Positions 53,382 to 62,665 of a stretch of DNA of 64,000 bases are shown piece after piece. The position numbers and the translations under genes are program-made. The DNA comes from Paracoccus saliphilus (lineage in GTDB: Bacteria; Pseudomonadota; Alphaproteobacteria; Rhodobacterales; Rhodobacteraceae). The notes beneath the pieces were generated by a model, which ran no database searches, had not been told where the DNA came from, and was given only the letters and a program-made list of their open reading frames with translations. Numbering within the stretch: the stretch's first letter is position 1; each line of letters starts with the position of its first letter. The stretch covers positions 1-64,000 of the forward strand of contig QKYL01000212.1 of assembly GCA_003255745.1 (NCBI GenBank), in the 5' to 3' direction.

Positions 53382-54634
53382 TGGGCAAGGCCGGGCTTCC
53401 CGTTTCCCCGCTGGCGCCTGCCGCCTTTCCCGACCTGCCGGTGATCGAGGGTGTCCAGTTCGCCAGCGCGGCAGCCGGCATCAAGTATCAGGGCCGTACC
53501 GACGTGACGCTGATCCGCATCGCGCCGGGCAGCACGGTGGCCGGGGCCTTCACGCGGTCCTCGACCCGGGCGGCTTGTATCCTGGACAACCAGGCCAAGC
53601 TGGCCCAAGGCGGCGATGCCCCTCAGGGGGCCGCGATCATCATCAATTCGGGCAACGCGAACGCCTTCACCGGCGCACGGGGGCAGGAGTCGGTGGATGC
53701 GGTCACGGGCGCCGTGGCCCAATCCTTGGATCTGCCGCAGGGGCGGGTCTTTTCCTCTTCGACCGGCGTCATTGGAGAGCCGCTGCCCCATGACCGCATC
53801 CTGGCGGTGGTGGACGACCTTGTGGCGGGGCTGCAGGACGCCGGTGCCCCCGACGCCGCCCGTGCCATCATGACCACCGACACCTTCCCCAAGGGCGCGG
53901 CGGCCGTGATCGACGGCGAGGGTGGCCCGATCCGGATCGCAGGCATCGCCAAGGGATCGGGAATGATCGCCCCCGACATGGCCACGATGCTGGTCTATGT
54001 CTTCACCGATGCCGCGGTGCCGGCTGATCTGTTGCAGCAGGCGCTGTTGTCAGGCTTGGACAGCACCTTCAACGCGATCACGGTGGACAGCGACACCTCG
54101 ACCTCGGACGCGCTGATCCTGGCGGCGACCGGGCGGGCCAAGGCCGCCCCCATCACCGATCTGCAGGAACCTGCCGGCCGTGCCTTTGTCGAGGCGCTGC
54201 ACGGCGTCATGCGCGAACTGGCGCATCTGGTCGTCCGTGACGGCGAGGGGGCTACCAAGTTCGTCGAAGTGGCCGTCACCGGCGCCGCCTCGGAGGCCGA
54301 TGCCCACAAGGTCGCGATGGCGATTGCGAACTCTCCGCTGGTCAAGACCGCCATCGCGGGCGGGGACGCGAACTGGGGACGCATCGTCGCCGCAGTGGGA
54401 AAATCGGGGGCCGAGGCCGATCGAGACAGGCTGACGATCCGGTTCGGCGACATGGTGCTGGCCGAGAATGGCTGGCGCGCGCCCTCCTATGACGAGGCTG
54501 CCGCAAGCGCCTACATGAAGAATGCCGAACTGCGGATCGGCGTCGATCTGGGGCTGGGGCAGGGCGCGCGAACCGTGTGGACCTGTGACCTGACGCATGG
54601 CTATATCGACATCAACGCGGATTATCGTTCGTGA
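53381..54634 (+). CDS. argJ: Bifunctional ornithine acetyltransferase / N-acetylglutamate synthase
   Basis: ArgJ moves the acetyl group from N-acetylornithine to glutamate and may also use acetyl-CoA. The 417-aa precursor self-cleaves before the nucleophilic threonine in KGSGMIAPDMATML, here T202. The conserved NSGNANAFTG, SSSTGVIGEPLP, MTTDTFPKGA and GDANWGRI segments are present, and the C-terminal YIDINADYRS is typical. The ATG at 53381 is preferred over a GTG three bases upstream. It overlaps mutT by 4 bases. With argH it makes two of the arginine steps in this window. Confidence 0.96.
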   Translation: MGKAGLPVSPLAPAAFPDLPVIEGVQFASAAAGIKYQGRTDVTLIRIAPGSTVAGAFTRSSTRAACILDNQAKLAQGGDAPQGAAIIINSGNANAFTGARGQESVDAVTGAVAQSLDLPQGRVFSSSTGVIGEPLPHDRILAVVDDLVAGLQDAGAPDAARAIMTTDTFPKGAAAVIDGEGGPIRIAGIAKGSGMIAPDMATMLVYVFTDAAVPADLLQQALLSGLDSTFNAITVDSDTSTSDALILAATGRAKAAPITDLQEPAGRAFVEALHGVMRELAHLVVRDGEGATKFVEVAVTGAASEADAHKVAMAIANSPLVKTAIAGGDANWGRIVAAVGKSGAEADRDRLTIRFGDMVLAENGWRAPSYDEAAASAYMKNAELRIGVDLGLGQGARTVWTCDLTHGYIDINADYRS

Positions 54635-55029
54635 AGATGGTCCTGGTGTCGGCCGTCGCGCTGATCGATCCCGACGGGCGGGTGCTTCTGGCGCAGCGCC
54701 CCGAAGGAAAGGCGATGGCCGGCCTGTGGGAGTTTCCGGGCGGCAAGGTCGAACCGGGGGAAACGCCCGAAGCCGCCCTGATCCGCGAACTGCAAGAAGA
54801 ACTGGGCATCGAAACCTGGGGCAGTTGTTTGGCGCCGCTGACCTTTGCAAGCCATGCCTACGAATCATTTCACCTGCTGATGCCACTGTTTGCCTGCCGC
54901 AAGTGGCGCGGAATTGTGCAGCCGCGCGAGGGGCAGCAACTGGCATGGGTTCGCGCCGCCGATTTGCGCAATTACCCTATGCCTGCGGCTGACATACCGC
55001 TGATACCTATCCTGCAAATGTGGCTATAA
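54631..55029 (+). CDS. mutT: MutT-type Nudix hydrolase
   Basis: The 132-aa protein removes oxidised nucleotides such as 8-oxo-dGTP from the pool. It has the Nudix box GGKVEPGETPEAALIRELQEELGI, which fits G-x5-E-x7-R-E-U-x-E-E-x-G-U, and the MutT-like opening VSAVALIDPDGRVLLAQRPEGK. The GTG at 54631 overlaps the argJ stop; the ATG at 54637 would drop two residues. A related role in nucleotide repair during secretion or arginine synthesis is not evident. A strong terminator follows 40 bases downstream. Confidence 0.9.
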   Translation: MKMVLVSAVALIDPDGRVLLAQRPEGKAMAGLWEFPGGKVEPGETPEAALIRELQEELGIETWGSCLAPLTFASHAYESFHLLMPLFACRKWRGIVQPREGQQLAWVRAADLRNYPMPAADIPLIPILQMWL

Positions 55030-55068
55030 CGTCGCAGATTTTCCGCAAAGCGTTGCGATGCTGCCTGG

Positions 55069-55104
55069 AAAGCGCCTAACTGAACGAGTTGAGAGCGCTT
55101 TTTT
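55069..55104 (+). terminator. Intrinsic terminator after mutT
   Basis: AAAGCGC (55069-55075) pairs with GCGCTTT (55095-55101), with an inner AACT/AGTT pair, and is followed by further T. It ends the ppi-argJ-mutT transcript. Confidence 0.85.
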
Positions 55105-55152
55105 AACCATTTCATGACTACAATAGATCATGGGCGCAGAGGAGGGCTTGAC

Positions 55153-55281
55153 ATGATTCGCACCATCTCGATTGGAAGCTACATCTCGATCCAGGGTTTA
55201 TTCGCAGGCGCAATGGCGAACGGCAACATCCTTGTCCGTGTCGGCAACCGCACCTTTGAAGGAAAACCCATCGGGGGCTGA
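55153..55281 (+). CDS. 42-aa protein of unknown function
   Basis: The ORF has an excellent ribosome binding site (GGAGG at 55141-55145, 7 bases before the ATG) and stands between two intrinsic terminators, so it is probably its own transcription unit. The peptide, beginning IRTISIGSYISIQGLF and ending VGNRTFEGKPIGG, is glycine-rich with alternating hydrophobic residues, suggesting a small beta-rich fold. I recognise no family with certainty. It precedes the infB terminator in opposite orientation. A promoter for it must be within the 48 bases after the mutT terminator; the stretch TTCATGACTACAATAGATC is AT-rich. Confidence 0.6.
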   Translation: MIRTISIGSYISIQGLFAGAMANGNILVRVGNRTFEGKPIGG

Positions 55282-55330
55282 GCCGCTCTGCTGCTACGGG
55301 AGCACAGCAGGAACGGCGCACACAAAAAAC

Positions 55331-55356
55331 GGGTGGCCCGCCGGGCCGCCCTTTTT
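55331..55356 (+). terminator. Intrinsic terminator after the 42-aa ORF
   Basis: GGGTGGCCC, loop GCC, GGGCCGCCC (one G-U pair) and then five T. It lies 50 bases after the stop of the 42-aa ORF. Confidence 0.85.
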
Positions 55357-55423
55357 CATGAGATGTTGCCGCGGGAGACTAACCGCCCCTGGGATGCAGG
55401 ACCCTCAAAACCTTGAAGGCATG

Positions 55424-55449
55424 AAAAAGGGCGGCCAAATCGGCCGCCC
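55424..55449 (-). terminator. Intrinsic terminator after infB
   Basis: GGGCGGCC/GGCCGCCC with a 5-base loop at 55429-55449, with five A on the left that read as U on the minus strand. It ends the rimP-nusA-ylxR-infB transcript 22 bases past the infB stop. Its 17-base core is the inverted copy of the terminator at 55344-55360. Confidence 0.9.
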
Positions 55450-55470
55450 CTTGTTTCATTTGCAGATGCC

Positions 55471-58023
55471 TTACAGCGTCCGCTCGACCTCTTCGCGTTC
55501 GAAGATTTCAATGACGTCGCCGGGGCGGATGTCGTCATAATTTTCAAATGCCATGCCGCATTCCTGGCCGGACTGCACTTCCTTGACCTCGTCCTTGAAG
55601 CGCTTGAGCGTCTTCAGCGTACCTTCGTGGATCACGACGTTGTCACGCAGAAGGCGAACACCGGCCGAACGACGGGCCACACCTTCGGTGACAAGGCAAC
55701 CTGCGACCTTGCCAACGCCGGTGACCTTGAAGACCTCCTTGATCGACGCATAGCCGATAAAGTTTTCGCGAACTTCGTTCGAGAGCAGGCCCGAGGCGGC
55801 AGCTTTGATGTCGTCCACCAGATCATAGATGATCGAGTAGTAGCGGATCTCGACCCCCTTCTGATTGGCGGCGTTGCGTGCCGGGGCGTTGGCGCGCACG
55901 TTGAAGCCGATAACCGGCGCGCTGGATGCCTCTGCCAGGCCGATGTCGGATTCGGTGATCGCACCGACGCCGTAATGCAGCACGCGAACACGAACCTCGT
56001 CGTTGCCGACCTTTTCCAAAGCCTGCACGATCGCCTCGGCCGAACCCTGCACGTCGGCCTTCACGACCACCGGCAGTTCAGCCACGTTCACGTCGGCCTT
56101 GGCCTTGGCCATCAGCTGTTCCAGTGTCGTGGCGGCACCTGCGGCGGCGCGCTTGTCCTTGGACTGCTGGATGCGGAATTCCGCGATTTCGCGAGCCTGC
56201 GCCTCGGTCTCGACAACGTTCAGAACGTCGCCAGCCTCGGGCGTGCCGTTGAGGCCCAGGACCTCGACCGGAACCGACGGACCGGCTTCTTCGACGCGGT
56301 CGCCCTTGTCGTTGATCAGCGCACGGACTTTGCCCCACTGTTCGCCCACGACGAAGATGTCGCCGCGGCGCAGGGTGCCGTGCTGAACAAGAACGGTGGC
56401 CACGGGACCACGACCCACGTCCAGTTGCGCCTCGATCACCGCACCCTGGGCCGCCCGCTTGGGGTTGGCCCTCAGTTCAAGGATCTCGGCCTGCAGCGCA
56501 ATCGCTTCCAGCAGTTCGTCCAGGCCTTGGCCGGTCTTGGCCGACACCTCGACGTCCTGCACATCGCCGGACATCGCCTCGACCACAACCTCGTGCTGCA
56601 ACAGCGACGTACGCACCTTGTTCACGTCGGCCGACGGCTTGTCGACCTTGTTGATCGCGACGATCATGGGGACGCCAGCGGCCTTGGCGTGGTTGATCGC
56701 CTCGATCGTCTGCGGCATCACCGCGTCATCGGCGGCCACGACCAGCACGACGATGTCGGTGACCTGGGCGCCGCGGGCGCGCATCGAGGTGAAGGCCGCG
56801 TGGCCGGGTGTGTCCAGGAAAGACAGCACGGCGCCGCTTTCGGTTGTCACCTGATAGGCGCCGATGTGCTGGGTAATGCCCCCGGCTTCGCCCGAAACAA
56901 CGTTCGCCTTGCGGATCGCGTCAAGAAGCGAGGTCTTGCCGTGGTCGACATGGCCCATGATCGTGATGATCGGCGGGCGGGGCTGAAGGTCCTCGTCGCG
57001 GTCATTGACCGAGTCGATCACTTGCTCCACGTCGCTGTCGCTGACGCGGACGACCTTGTGGCCGAATTCCTCGATCACCAGTTCAGCCGTGTCGGCGTCG
57101 ATAGGCTGGTTGATGGTGACCATCATGCCCATCTTCATCAATGACTTGACCACGTCGGCGGCACGCTCGGCCATACGGTTGGCCAGTTCCTGCACAACAA
57201 TGGTTTCCGGCAGGCGAACCTCGCGGAACTGCTTTTCAGCGCGGGCCGACTGGCCCATTGCCTTCTGGCGAGTGCGCTCCTGCTTGCGCTTCATCGCAGC
57301 CATGCTGCGCTGGCGGCCGCCTTCGCCGTTCAGCGCCTGGTTCAGCGACAGCTTGCCGCCGCGCCGGTTGTCGTCGGTCTTGGTCTTGGCAGCTTTGTCG
57401 CGGTCGGGACGGTCCGAGGCGCGGTCGGTCTTGCGGGCCACGCCGGCCGACACGCCCTTGGTTTCGGCGCGCGAGGCGGCAGCCTCGATCGCGGCCTGAT
57501 CGGGGGCTTCGGGCTTGGTGGCGGCCGTGGGCTTGGGCCGTTCCTGGCGCGGCTCTGCCTTGCGGCGTGCCTCGTCGGCAGCGTCCTGGATGGCATTCGC
57601 CTCGGCGATGGCTTTGGCCTTCTGGGCCTCCTCGCGCTCGCGCTCCTCGCGGGCCTTCGCCTCGATCTCGGCGCGGCGGCGCTCGCGCTCCTCCTCGCGG
57701 GCCTTCTCATCCGCCAGGCGCTTGGCGGCATCATCGGCCTCGCGCGCCTTGGCGGCGGCAAGTGCCTTCAGGCGGCGCTCCATCTCGGCATCAGAGATGC
57801 CTGCGGGACGCTTGGAGGAATCGCCGGCCATGCGCGCGGTCAGCGGGTTCTTTTCTTTCTGGGCATCCGTCATCGGCGTGGCTGCCTTGGGCACCACGAC
57901 GCGCTTGCGCTTGGTTTCGACGACGACGCTTTTGGTGCGGCCGTGGCTGAAGCTTTGCTTGACCTGTCCCGAGCGGCCGCTGCCGCCCAGTCCCAAAGTC
58001 GATTTTCCGTCTTTGTCGCTCAT
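55471..58023 (-). CDS. infB: Translation initiation factor IF-2
   Basis: IF-2 is the GTPase that places formyl-methionyl-tRNA on the 30S subunit and promotes subunit joining. The 850-aa protein has a long charged, Ala/Glu/Lys-rich N-terminal domain (about residues 60-250), the IF2N-type segment ([30 protein letters not shown]), the G domain (G1 GHVDHGKT, G3 DTPGHAAF, G4 NKVDKP) and the C-terminal domains that bind the initiator tRNA ([14 protein letters not shown]). The ATG at 58023 gives the family opening [13 protein letters not shown]; an ATG at 58035 is possible. It is the last gene of the leftward operon. Confidence 0.97.
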   Translation of the reverse strand: MSDKDGKSTLGLGGSGRSGQVKQSFSHGRTKSVVVETKRKRVVVPKAATPMTDAQKEKNPLTARMAGDSSKRPAGISDAEMERRLKALAAAKAREADDAAKRLADEKAREEERERRRAEIEAKAREEREREEAQKAKAIAEANAIQDAADEARRKAEPRQERPKPTAATKPEAPDQAAIEAAASRAETKGVSAGVARKTDRASDRPDRDKAAKTKTDDNRRGGKLSLNQALNGEGGRQRSMAAMKRKQERTRQKAMGQSARAEKQFREVRLPETIVVQELANRMAERAADVVKSLMKMGMMVTINQPIDADTAELVIEEFGHKVVRVSDSDVEQVIDSVNDRDEDLQPRPPIITIMGHVDHGKTSLLDAIRKANVVSGEAGGITQHIGAYQVTTESGAVLSFLDTPGHAAFTSMRARGAQVTDIVVLVVAADDAVMPQTIEAINHAKAAGVPMIVAINKVDKPSADVNKVRTSLLQHEVVVEAMSGDVQDVEVSAKTGQGLDELLEAIALQAEILELRANPKRAAQGAVIEAQLDVGRGPVATVLVQHGTLRRGDIFVVGEQWGKVRALINDKGDRVEEAGPSVPVEVLGLNGTPEAGDVLNVVETEAQAREIAEFRIQQSKDKRAAAGAATTLEQLMAKAKADVNVAELPVVVKADVQGSAEAIVQALEKVGNDEVRVRVLHYGVGAITESDIGLAEASSAPVIGFNVRANAPARNAANQKGVEIRYYSIIYDLVDDIKAAASGLLSNEVRENFIGYASIKEVFKVTGVGKVAGCLVTEGVARRSAGVRLLRDNVVIHEGTLKTLKRFKDEVKEVQSGQECGMAFENYDDIRPGDVIEIFEREEVERTL

Positions 58024-58031
58024 CTGCGTCT

Positions 58032-58661
58032 TCATTCCTTCCCGACGGCCGCATTGCCGTCGTCATGCCCGCGCAGACCCGTCAGTCTACCGGCTTCCAA
58101 GATTACCTTGTCCGTCAGGCCACCCTTCGCAAGCGCGCCGTGTATGACATGATCGCGCCCAAAGGACAAACCCAATTCTGATGCGGTCAGGCAGCCGAAC
58201 CAGCGTCCGCCGGTGGGCGTCCACAATTTGCCCTTGCCGCGTTCCGACCCGTCGCTGGCCTGAAGCAGCACCTTGGCGCGCCCCTCGGCCAGCCAGCCCT
58301 TGACTTTTTCAAAGCCCGCCACGGCCTTGCCGGTCTTGCGCGCCAGCGACACCAGATCGGTCACGCGCCGCGCCACACCGGCTTCGACCAAGTCGATCAG
58401 ACCCGGCGGAACCGTCACCGGTGCGCGTGCGGCGCGAGAAAACAGCCCCTTCGCCGCCGCCTTGTCCAACGCGGCGCGGTCCGCTGAAACCCAGATGCCG
58501 CGGCCCGGCAGCTTCTCCGCCAGATCGGGTACAACCAGCGCATCGGGGCCGATCACGAAGCGGATCAGCCCGCGCTTGGGTTGCACCTCGCCGGTGACGA
58601 TGCACCGCCGTTCCGGGTCGTCCCGGTCCTTGTCACGTCCACCACGGCTCAAGCTTTGCAC
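58032..58661 (-). CDS. YlxR-YlxQ fusion RNA-binding protein (DUF448 + L7Ae-like)
   Basis: The 209-aa product has an N-terminal YlxR/DUF448 domain ([39 protein letters not shown]) and, from about residue 95, an L7Ae-like part ([47 protein letters not shown]). In Firmicutes these are two genes, ylxR and ylxQ, in the same place between nusA and infB, so here they are fused. Both are RNA-binding folds; YlxR has been linked to RNase P and transcription control. A GTG start at 58661 lies 13 bases after the nusA stop. Confidence 0.9.
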   Translation of the reverse strand: MQSLSRGGRDKDRDDPERRCIVTGEVQPKRGLIRFVIGPDALVVPDLAEKLPGRGIWVSADRAALDKAAAKGLFSRAARAPVTVPPGLIDLVEAGVARRVTDLVSLARKTGKAVAGFEKVKGWLAEGRAKVLLQASDGSERGKGKLWTPTGGRWFGCLTASELGLSFGRDHVIHGALAKGGLTDKVILEAGRLTGLRGHDDGNAAVGKE

Positions 58662-58674
58662 AGTACCGGGGCGA

Positions 58675-60357
58675 TCAGACCCCGGCCTCCTCGTTGTCGT
58701 CGTCCTGTTCGTCCTCGTCCGCCTCGGGCTCCAACTCGGTGGGATCGACCCAACCCAGCAGCACGCGCGCGGTCATCACCAGGGTCTGTGCCTCTTCCAG
58801 GGACACCTCGTAAGGCTCCAGCAGACCCTCGTCCTTGACGCGCTGCCCGTTCACCGTGGTCCAGCCGCCGGCCAGTTCCCAGTCGGCGCAGGTGGCAAAG
58901 TCTTCCAGCGTCTTGATGCCGTCCTTGGCCAGCGCCTCCACCATCTGGGGGGTGAGCCCCTCGAATTCAATGAGGCTGTCCTCGGCGCCAAGCGCGCGCG
59001 CGGCTTCCAACGCCGCCTTGTTCTTGGCCTCCAGCACGTCGCGGGCGCGGGCCTGCAGTTCGGCCGCGGTGCCCTCGTCGACTCCGTCGATGGTCAGCAG
59101 CTCGTCCTGGTCCACATAGGCGACCTCTTCAAGGTTCGTGAACCCTTCGGCCACCAGCAGCTGGGCAAAGAACTCGTCCAGGTCCAGCGCCTCCATGAAG
59201 AGGGCGGTACGGCTGTTGAACTCGGCCTGGCGACGCTTGGATTCTTCCTCGTCCGTCAGGATGTCGATGTCCAGACCGGTCAGCTGGCTGGCCAGGCGAA
59301 CGTTCTGGCCGCGACGGCCGATGGCCAGCGACAGCTGTTCGTCGGGGACGACGACCTCGATCTTGTTGGCCTCCTCGTCAAAGACGACCTTGCTGACCTC
59401 GGCCGGCTGCAGCGCGTTCACCAGGAAGGTGGCCTGATCCTCGTTCCACGGAATGATGTCGATCTTCTCGCCCTGCAGTTCGCCGACAACGGCCTGCACA
59501 CGGCTGCCGCGCATGCCGACGCAGGCGCCGACCGGATCAATCGAGCTGTCATAGCTGATCACGGCGATCTTGGCGCGCGAACCGGGGTCGCGGGCCACCG
59601 CCTTGATTTCGATCACGCCGTCATAGATCTCGGGCACTTCCATCTTGAACAGTTCGGCCATGAACTGCGGATCGGTGCGCGACAGGAAGATCTGCGGACC
59701 GCGGTTCTCGCGGCGCACGTCCTTGACATAGGCACGGATGCGGTCGTTCGGGCGATAGCTTTCGCGGCCGATCTTCTCGTTGCGGCGCAGGATCGCTTCG
59801 CCACGGCCCACATCGACGATGATGTTGCCGTACTCCTCGCGCTTGACGACACCGTTGATGATGGTGCCGGCGCGGTCTTTGAATTCCTCGTACTGGCGGT
59901 CGCGCTCTGCCTCGCGGACACGCTGCAGGATCACCTGCTTGGCCGACTGAGCGGCGATGCGGCCCAGCTCGACCGGGGGCACCTGCTCCTGGAAGGTGTC
60001 GCCGACCTGCGGACGGCCCGCAAAGTCCTCAACCCGCTTCCCGTCGCGGACCCAGGCATTGGCCGGGTCACGCGGGCGCTCGAAATAGGGGCGGGCCTGC
60101 TCGGCGGTGAACTCGGCCTGATAGTTCTCCAGCGCCTCGTCCTCGACCACGGTACGGACGCGGGTAAAGGTCGCGTTGCCGGTCTTGCGGTCGATGCGGA
60201 CGCGGATGTCCATCTCGGCCCCGTAGCGCGACTTGGCGGCACGGGCGAGGCTGTCCTCCATCGCTTCGATGACCAGCTCGGGCTCGATCATCTTCTCGCG
60301 GGCAACGGCTTCGGCCGTCTGCAGCAGTTCAAGCTGGTTGGCAGAGGTGATGGCCAT
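58675..60357 (-). CDS. nusA: Transcription termination/antitermination factor NusA
   Basis: NusA binds RNA polymerase and the transcript and modulates pausing, termination and antitermination. The 560-aa protein has the N-terminal polymerase-binding domain, an S1 domain ([29 protein letters not shown]), two KH domains (about residues 230-350) and two C-terminal helix-hairpin-helix repeats ([19 protein letters not shown] and the second around [19 protein letters not shown]). It ends with a very acidic tail. The ATG at 60357 has AAGGAG upstream; a GTG three bases ahead is also in frame. It follows rimP with a 3-base gap. Confidence 0.96.
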   Translation of the reverse strand: MAITSANQLELLQTAEAVAREKMIEPELVIEAMEDSLARAAKSRYGAEMDIRVRIDRKTGNATFTRVRTVVEDEALENYQAEFTAEQARPYFERPRDPANAWVRDGKRVEDFAGRPQVGDTFQEQVPPVELGRIAAQSAKQVILQRVREAERDRQYEEFKDRAGTIINGVVKREEYGNIIVDVGRGEAILRRNEKIGRESYRPNDRIRAYVKDVRRENRGPQIFLSRTDPQFMAELFKMEVPEIYDGVIEIKAVARDPGSRAKIAVISYDSSIDPVGACVGMRGSRVQAVVGELQGEKIDIIPWNEDQATFLVNALQPAEVSKVVFDEEANKIEVVVPDEQLSLAIGRRGQNVRLASQLTGLDIDILTDEEESKRRQAEFNSRTALFMEALDLDEFFAQLLVAEGFTNLEEVAYVDQDELLTIDGVDEGTAAELQARARDVLEAKNKAALEAARALGAEDSLIEFEGLTPQMVEALAKDGIKTLEDFATCADWELAGGWTTVNGQRVKDEGLLEPYEVSLEEAQTLVMTARVLLGWVDPTELEPEADEDEQDDDNEEAGV

Positions 60358-60360
60358 CAC

Positions 60361-61032
60361 TCACTCCTTGGAATCGGTGCCGTCGGCACCTTCGTTGTCG
60401 TCGGTTTCGATCTCGTCAAAGGCGGCTTCGTCCAGGTTGTCGATCTCGACCCCGGCTTCCTTCTTCTGACGCAGCATTTCCTTGATCAGCTCGTCCGTCA
60501 GGACCAGCTTCGCATCCGACAGCAAATCGAAATGCAGGCCGATCGTGTGGGTCTGACCCTGATCCTCGATGTTCAGCAGGATCTCCTGGTCCTCGATCCC
60601 GGCCAGGGTGCCCTTGAAGCGCTTGCGCCCGTCGATGGGCTGGGACAGGTCGATGCGCGCCTCGTATCCTTCGAAGGTCGCAAAGTCCTTCAGGCGCGTC
60701 AGCGGCCGGTCAATGCCGGGGCTGGACACCTCCAGGTGATAGTTGTCCTCGATCGGGTCTTCGACATCCAGCGTGGCGCTGACGGCGGTCGAGATGTCAC
60801 CGCAGTCGTCCACGTTGATGCCGCCTTCGGGGCGGTCGGCCATGATCTGCAGCGTGGCGGTCTTGCCGCCCTGCAGCCGGACCCGGACCAGTTCGAAGCC
60901 CAGATCCTCGATCACGGGGGCGATGATCTCGGCCAGGCGCCGGTCGATGGGCGTCTTGGCGATCAGGTCGTTCGTCGCGGACAGGCCGCGCGGCGCGGGC
61001 TGATCGTTCGCGGGGGTCAGATCGTCGGACAT
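60361..61032 (-). CDS. rimP: Ribosome maturation factor RimP
   Basis: RimP assists assembly of the 30S subunit, near the S12 protein. The 223-aa product has the N-terminal domain ([47 protein letters not shown]) and the C-terminal Sm-like domain ([32 protein letters not shown]). The last 50 residues are an acidic extension not found in E. coli. The ATG at 61032 has AAAGGA upstream. It heads the rimP-nusA-ylxR-infB operon, and its leader contains a terminator-like hairpin. Confidence 0.95.
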   Translation of the reverse strand: MSDDLTPANDQPAPRGLSATNDLIAKTPIDRRLAEIIAPVIEDLGFELVRVRLQGGKTATLQIMADRPEGGINVDDCGDISTAVSATLDVEDPIEDNYHLEVSSPGIDRPLTRLKDFATFEGYEARIDLSQPIDGRKRFKGTLAGIEDQEILLNIEDQGQTHTIGLHFDLLSDAKLVLTDELIKEMLRQKKEAGVEIDNLDEAAFDEIETDDNEGADGTDSKE

Positions 61033-61050
61033 GGGATCCTTTCGGACAGG

Positions 61051-61074
61051 AAAAAGGGGCCGTCAGCGGGCCCC
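61051..61074 (-). terminator. Intrinsic terminator structure in the rimP leader
   Basis: On the minus strand GGGGCC (61069-61074), a short loop, GGCCCC (61056-61061), then five U (61051-61055). It is placed between the predicted rimP promoter and the rimP ribosome binding site, 18 bases before the start codon. It also lies 89 bases after the tspO stop, so it may serve as terminator for tspO, as attenuator for rimP, or both. Confidence 0.7.
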
Positions 61075-61087
61075 ATGCGGAAGTTCC

Positions 61088-61114
61088 GGTGGGCAGGGTT
61101 TGGACGCCTGCACC
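61088..61114 (-). other. Upstream hairpin in the rimP leader
   Basis: GCAGG (61107-61111, minus sense) pairs with CCTGC (61093-61097) and ACC/GGT flanks extend it. It precedes the terminator stem in the leader and could be part of an attenuation switch. Confidence 0.4.
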
Positions 61115-61127
61115 GCTGTTGATGTGG

Positions 61128-61156
61128 CATATAGCGCCGTCCGTCCGCCTTTGCAA
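61128..61156 (-). promoter_or_regulatory. Predicted rimP operon promoter
   Basis: On the minus strand TTGCAA (61151-61156), exactly 17 bases, TATATG (61128-61133). The start point would be near 61121, giving an 89-base leader. The element lies only 6 bases past the tspO stop. Confidence 0.6.
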
Positions 61157-61162
61157 GCGGAC

Positions 61163-61627
61163 TCAGCGCCCCACAGCCCCCGGATTATCGCGCCATATGC
61201 GCCAGTTCAGTGCCGCCGCCACGCAGAGCCAGCCCAGATAGGGCAGCAGCATCAGACCTGCCAGCCCGTCCAGCTGCCAGAATGTGACGGTCATGCTGGC
61301 CACCGTCACCAGCAGGGTGGTGATGACGACCATCCCCAGGGCGATCTGCCTCGCGCCGAAAAAAACCGGGGTCCACAACGTGTTCAAGGCGATCTGCGCC
61401 GCCCATAATGCCAAGGCCAGTCCCGCCCCAGGCAGCAGCGCCACCCGCGTGGCCGCAAGGGCCGACAGAAGATAGATCGCGCTCCAGGCCACGGGGAAGG
61501 CCCATTTCGGGGGCGTGAAACCGGGCTTGCGCAACCCGTCGTACCATGCGCCGGGACGGAAGATCACGCCGGTCGCGGCAGCGGCGGCGCTGGCAAGGAT
61601 GAAGATCAGGAACAGGTTCAGGCTCAT
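61163..61627 (-). CDS. tspO: TspO/MBR family tryptophan-rich sensory protein
   Basis: TspO is a five-helix membrane protein that binds porphyrins and affects tetrapyrrole and photosynthesis gene control in Rhodobacter. The 154-aa product has the signatures GAWYDGLRKPGFTPPKWAFPVAWSAIYLL, AAQIALNTLWTPVFFGARQIALG, and a final WRIWRDNPGAVGR-like region with a basic tail. It overlaps the preceding iminopeptidase gene by 4 bases. In a non-phototrophic relative its role is probably in haem or stress response. Confidence 0.93.
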   Translation of the reverse strand: MSLNLFLIFILASAAAAATGVIFRPGAWYDGLRKPGFTPPKWAFPVAWSAIYLLSALAATRVALLPGAGLALALWAAQIALNTLWTPVFFGARQIALGMVVITTLLVTVASMTVTFWQLDGLAGLMLLPYLGWLCVAAALNWRIWRDNPGAVGR

Positions 61628-62616
61628 CTGGCGGGTGTCCGGCTGCGGTCGTCGTCACGGATCATGTCCATGACGGCGACCAGTTCTGCGGTGATGCGTG
61701 GTTCGGACAAGGCATGACCCGATGCTGGAACCAGCCGCAGATCGCAGCCCTTCCAGTCCTGCGCCAGCGCATGGGCGCTGGCAGGGGGGCAGACCATGTC
61801 ATAGCGGCCCTGCACGATAACAGCGGGCAGGTGCTGGATGCGGTGGCGGTCCCGCAGAAGCTGGCCTTCCTGGAGAAAACAGCCATGAGTGAAATAGTGA
61901 TTCTCCAACCGGGCGAAGGCGCGGGCATATTCCGCGGGCGCGTGGCTGACGGCCGAGGATTGCAGTCCCGCCAGCGCGTTTTCCCACATGAGCCAGGGTT
62001 GGGCAAAGCGGGTCTGCCGCCCAAGGTCGCTGTCGAACAGGCGGCGGTGATAGGCGCCGATCATGTCGTCGCGTTCCGCCTGCGGAATCGGTTCTTGGAA
62101 CTGGGCCCACAGATCGGGAAAGAACCGGGCGGCGCCCCCGCCATAGAACCAGTCCAGCTCGGCCCTTGTGCCCAGGAAAACGCCGCGCAGGATCAGGCCG
62201 GTGACGTGATCGGGATGTGCCTCGGCATAGGCCAGGGCCAGCGTGGCGCCCCAGCTGCCCCCAAACAGCAACCAGCGCGGAATGTCCAGGCGGTCGCGGA
62301 TCTGGGCAATGTCGGCGATCAGGTGCGGCGTGGTGTTGGCGTGGACCGAGGCCGTCGGGCGGGACCGCCCGCAGCCGCGCTGGTCGAACAGCACCACGCG
62401 GTAATGCGCAGGGTCGAAAAAGCGCCGCATAAACGGGCTGCACCCGCCCCCTGGCCCGCCATGCAGCACCAGGACGGGCCGTCCCTCGGGGTTGCCGCAT
62501 TCTTCGACATAGAGGCTGTGGCCGTCGCCCACCTCGATCATGTGCCGCGCAAAGGGTTCGGCCGCCGGGTGAAGGCGGCCATGTGACGCGGAGATTTGTC
62601 CTGCCAATCGGTCCAT
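61624..62616 (-). CDS. pip: Proline iminopeptidase
   Basis: The enzyme removes N-terminal proline from peptides. The 330-aa alpha/beta hydrolase has GNPEGRPVLVLHGGPGGGCSP, the oxyanion region DQRGCGRSRP, the nucleophile elbow GGSWG with serine, the acid in QGRYDMVCP and a final histidine in PASGHALSE. The HGGPGGG motif marks the prolyl aminopeptidase branch. The ATG at 62616 is preferred over the longer frame. It is followed by tspO with a 4-base overlap and faces ubiG (49-base gap). Confidence 0.92.
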   Translation of the reverse strand: MDRLAGQISASHGRLHPAAEPFARHMIEVGDGHSLYVEECGNPEGRPVLVLHGGPGGGCSPFMRRFFDPAHYRVVLFDQRGCGRSRPTASVHANTTPHLIADIAQIRDRLDIPRWLLFGGSWGATLALAYAEAHPDHVTGLILRGVFLGTRAELDWFYGGGAARFFPDLWAQFQEPIPQAERDDMIGAYHRRLFDSDLGRQTRFAQPWLMWENALAGLQSSAVSHAPAEYARAFARLENHYFTHGCFLQEGQLLRDRHRIQHLPAVIVQGRYDMVCPPASAHALAQDWKGCDLRLVPASGHALSEPRITAELVAVMDMIRDDDRSRTPAR

Positions 62617-62665
62617 CCTGTCAGTATAAGGCCAGTTGACGCCGCCCGCCAGAAGGACCGCCCGC

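Noticed and set aside
55172..55540. Plus-strand frame of 122 codons overlapping the 42-aa ORF
   Set aside because: It runs through two intrinsic terminators and has no ribosome binding site; the 42-aa frame has both a good site and a terminator after it.
58273..61122. Plus-strand open frame of 949 codons opposite nusA and rimP
   Set aside because: It spans two well-recognised genes and their gap on the other strand, has no family resemblance and shows antisense composition.
61033..61162. tRNA gene upstream of rimP, as in enterobacteria (metY)
   Set aside because: No cloverleaf or CCA end can be built; the gap holds a promoter and hairpins only.
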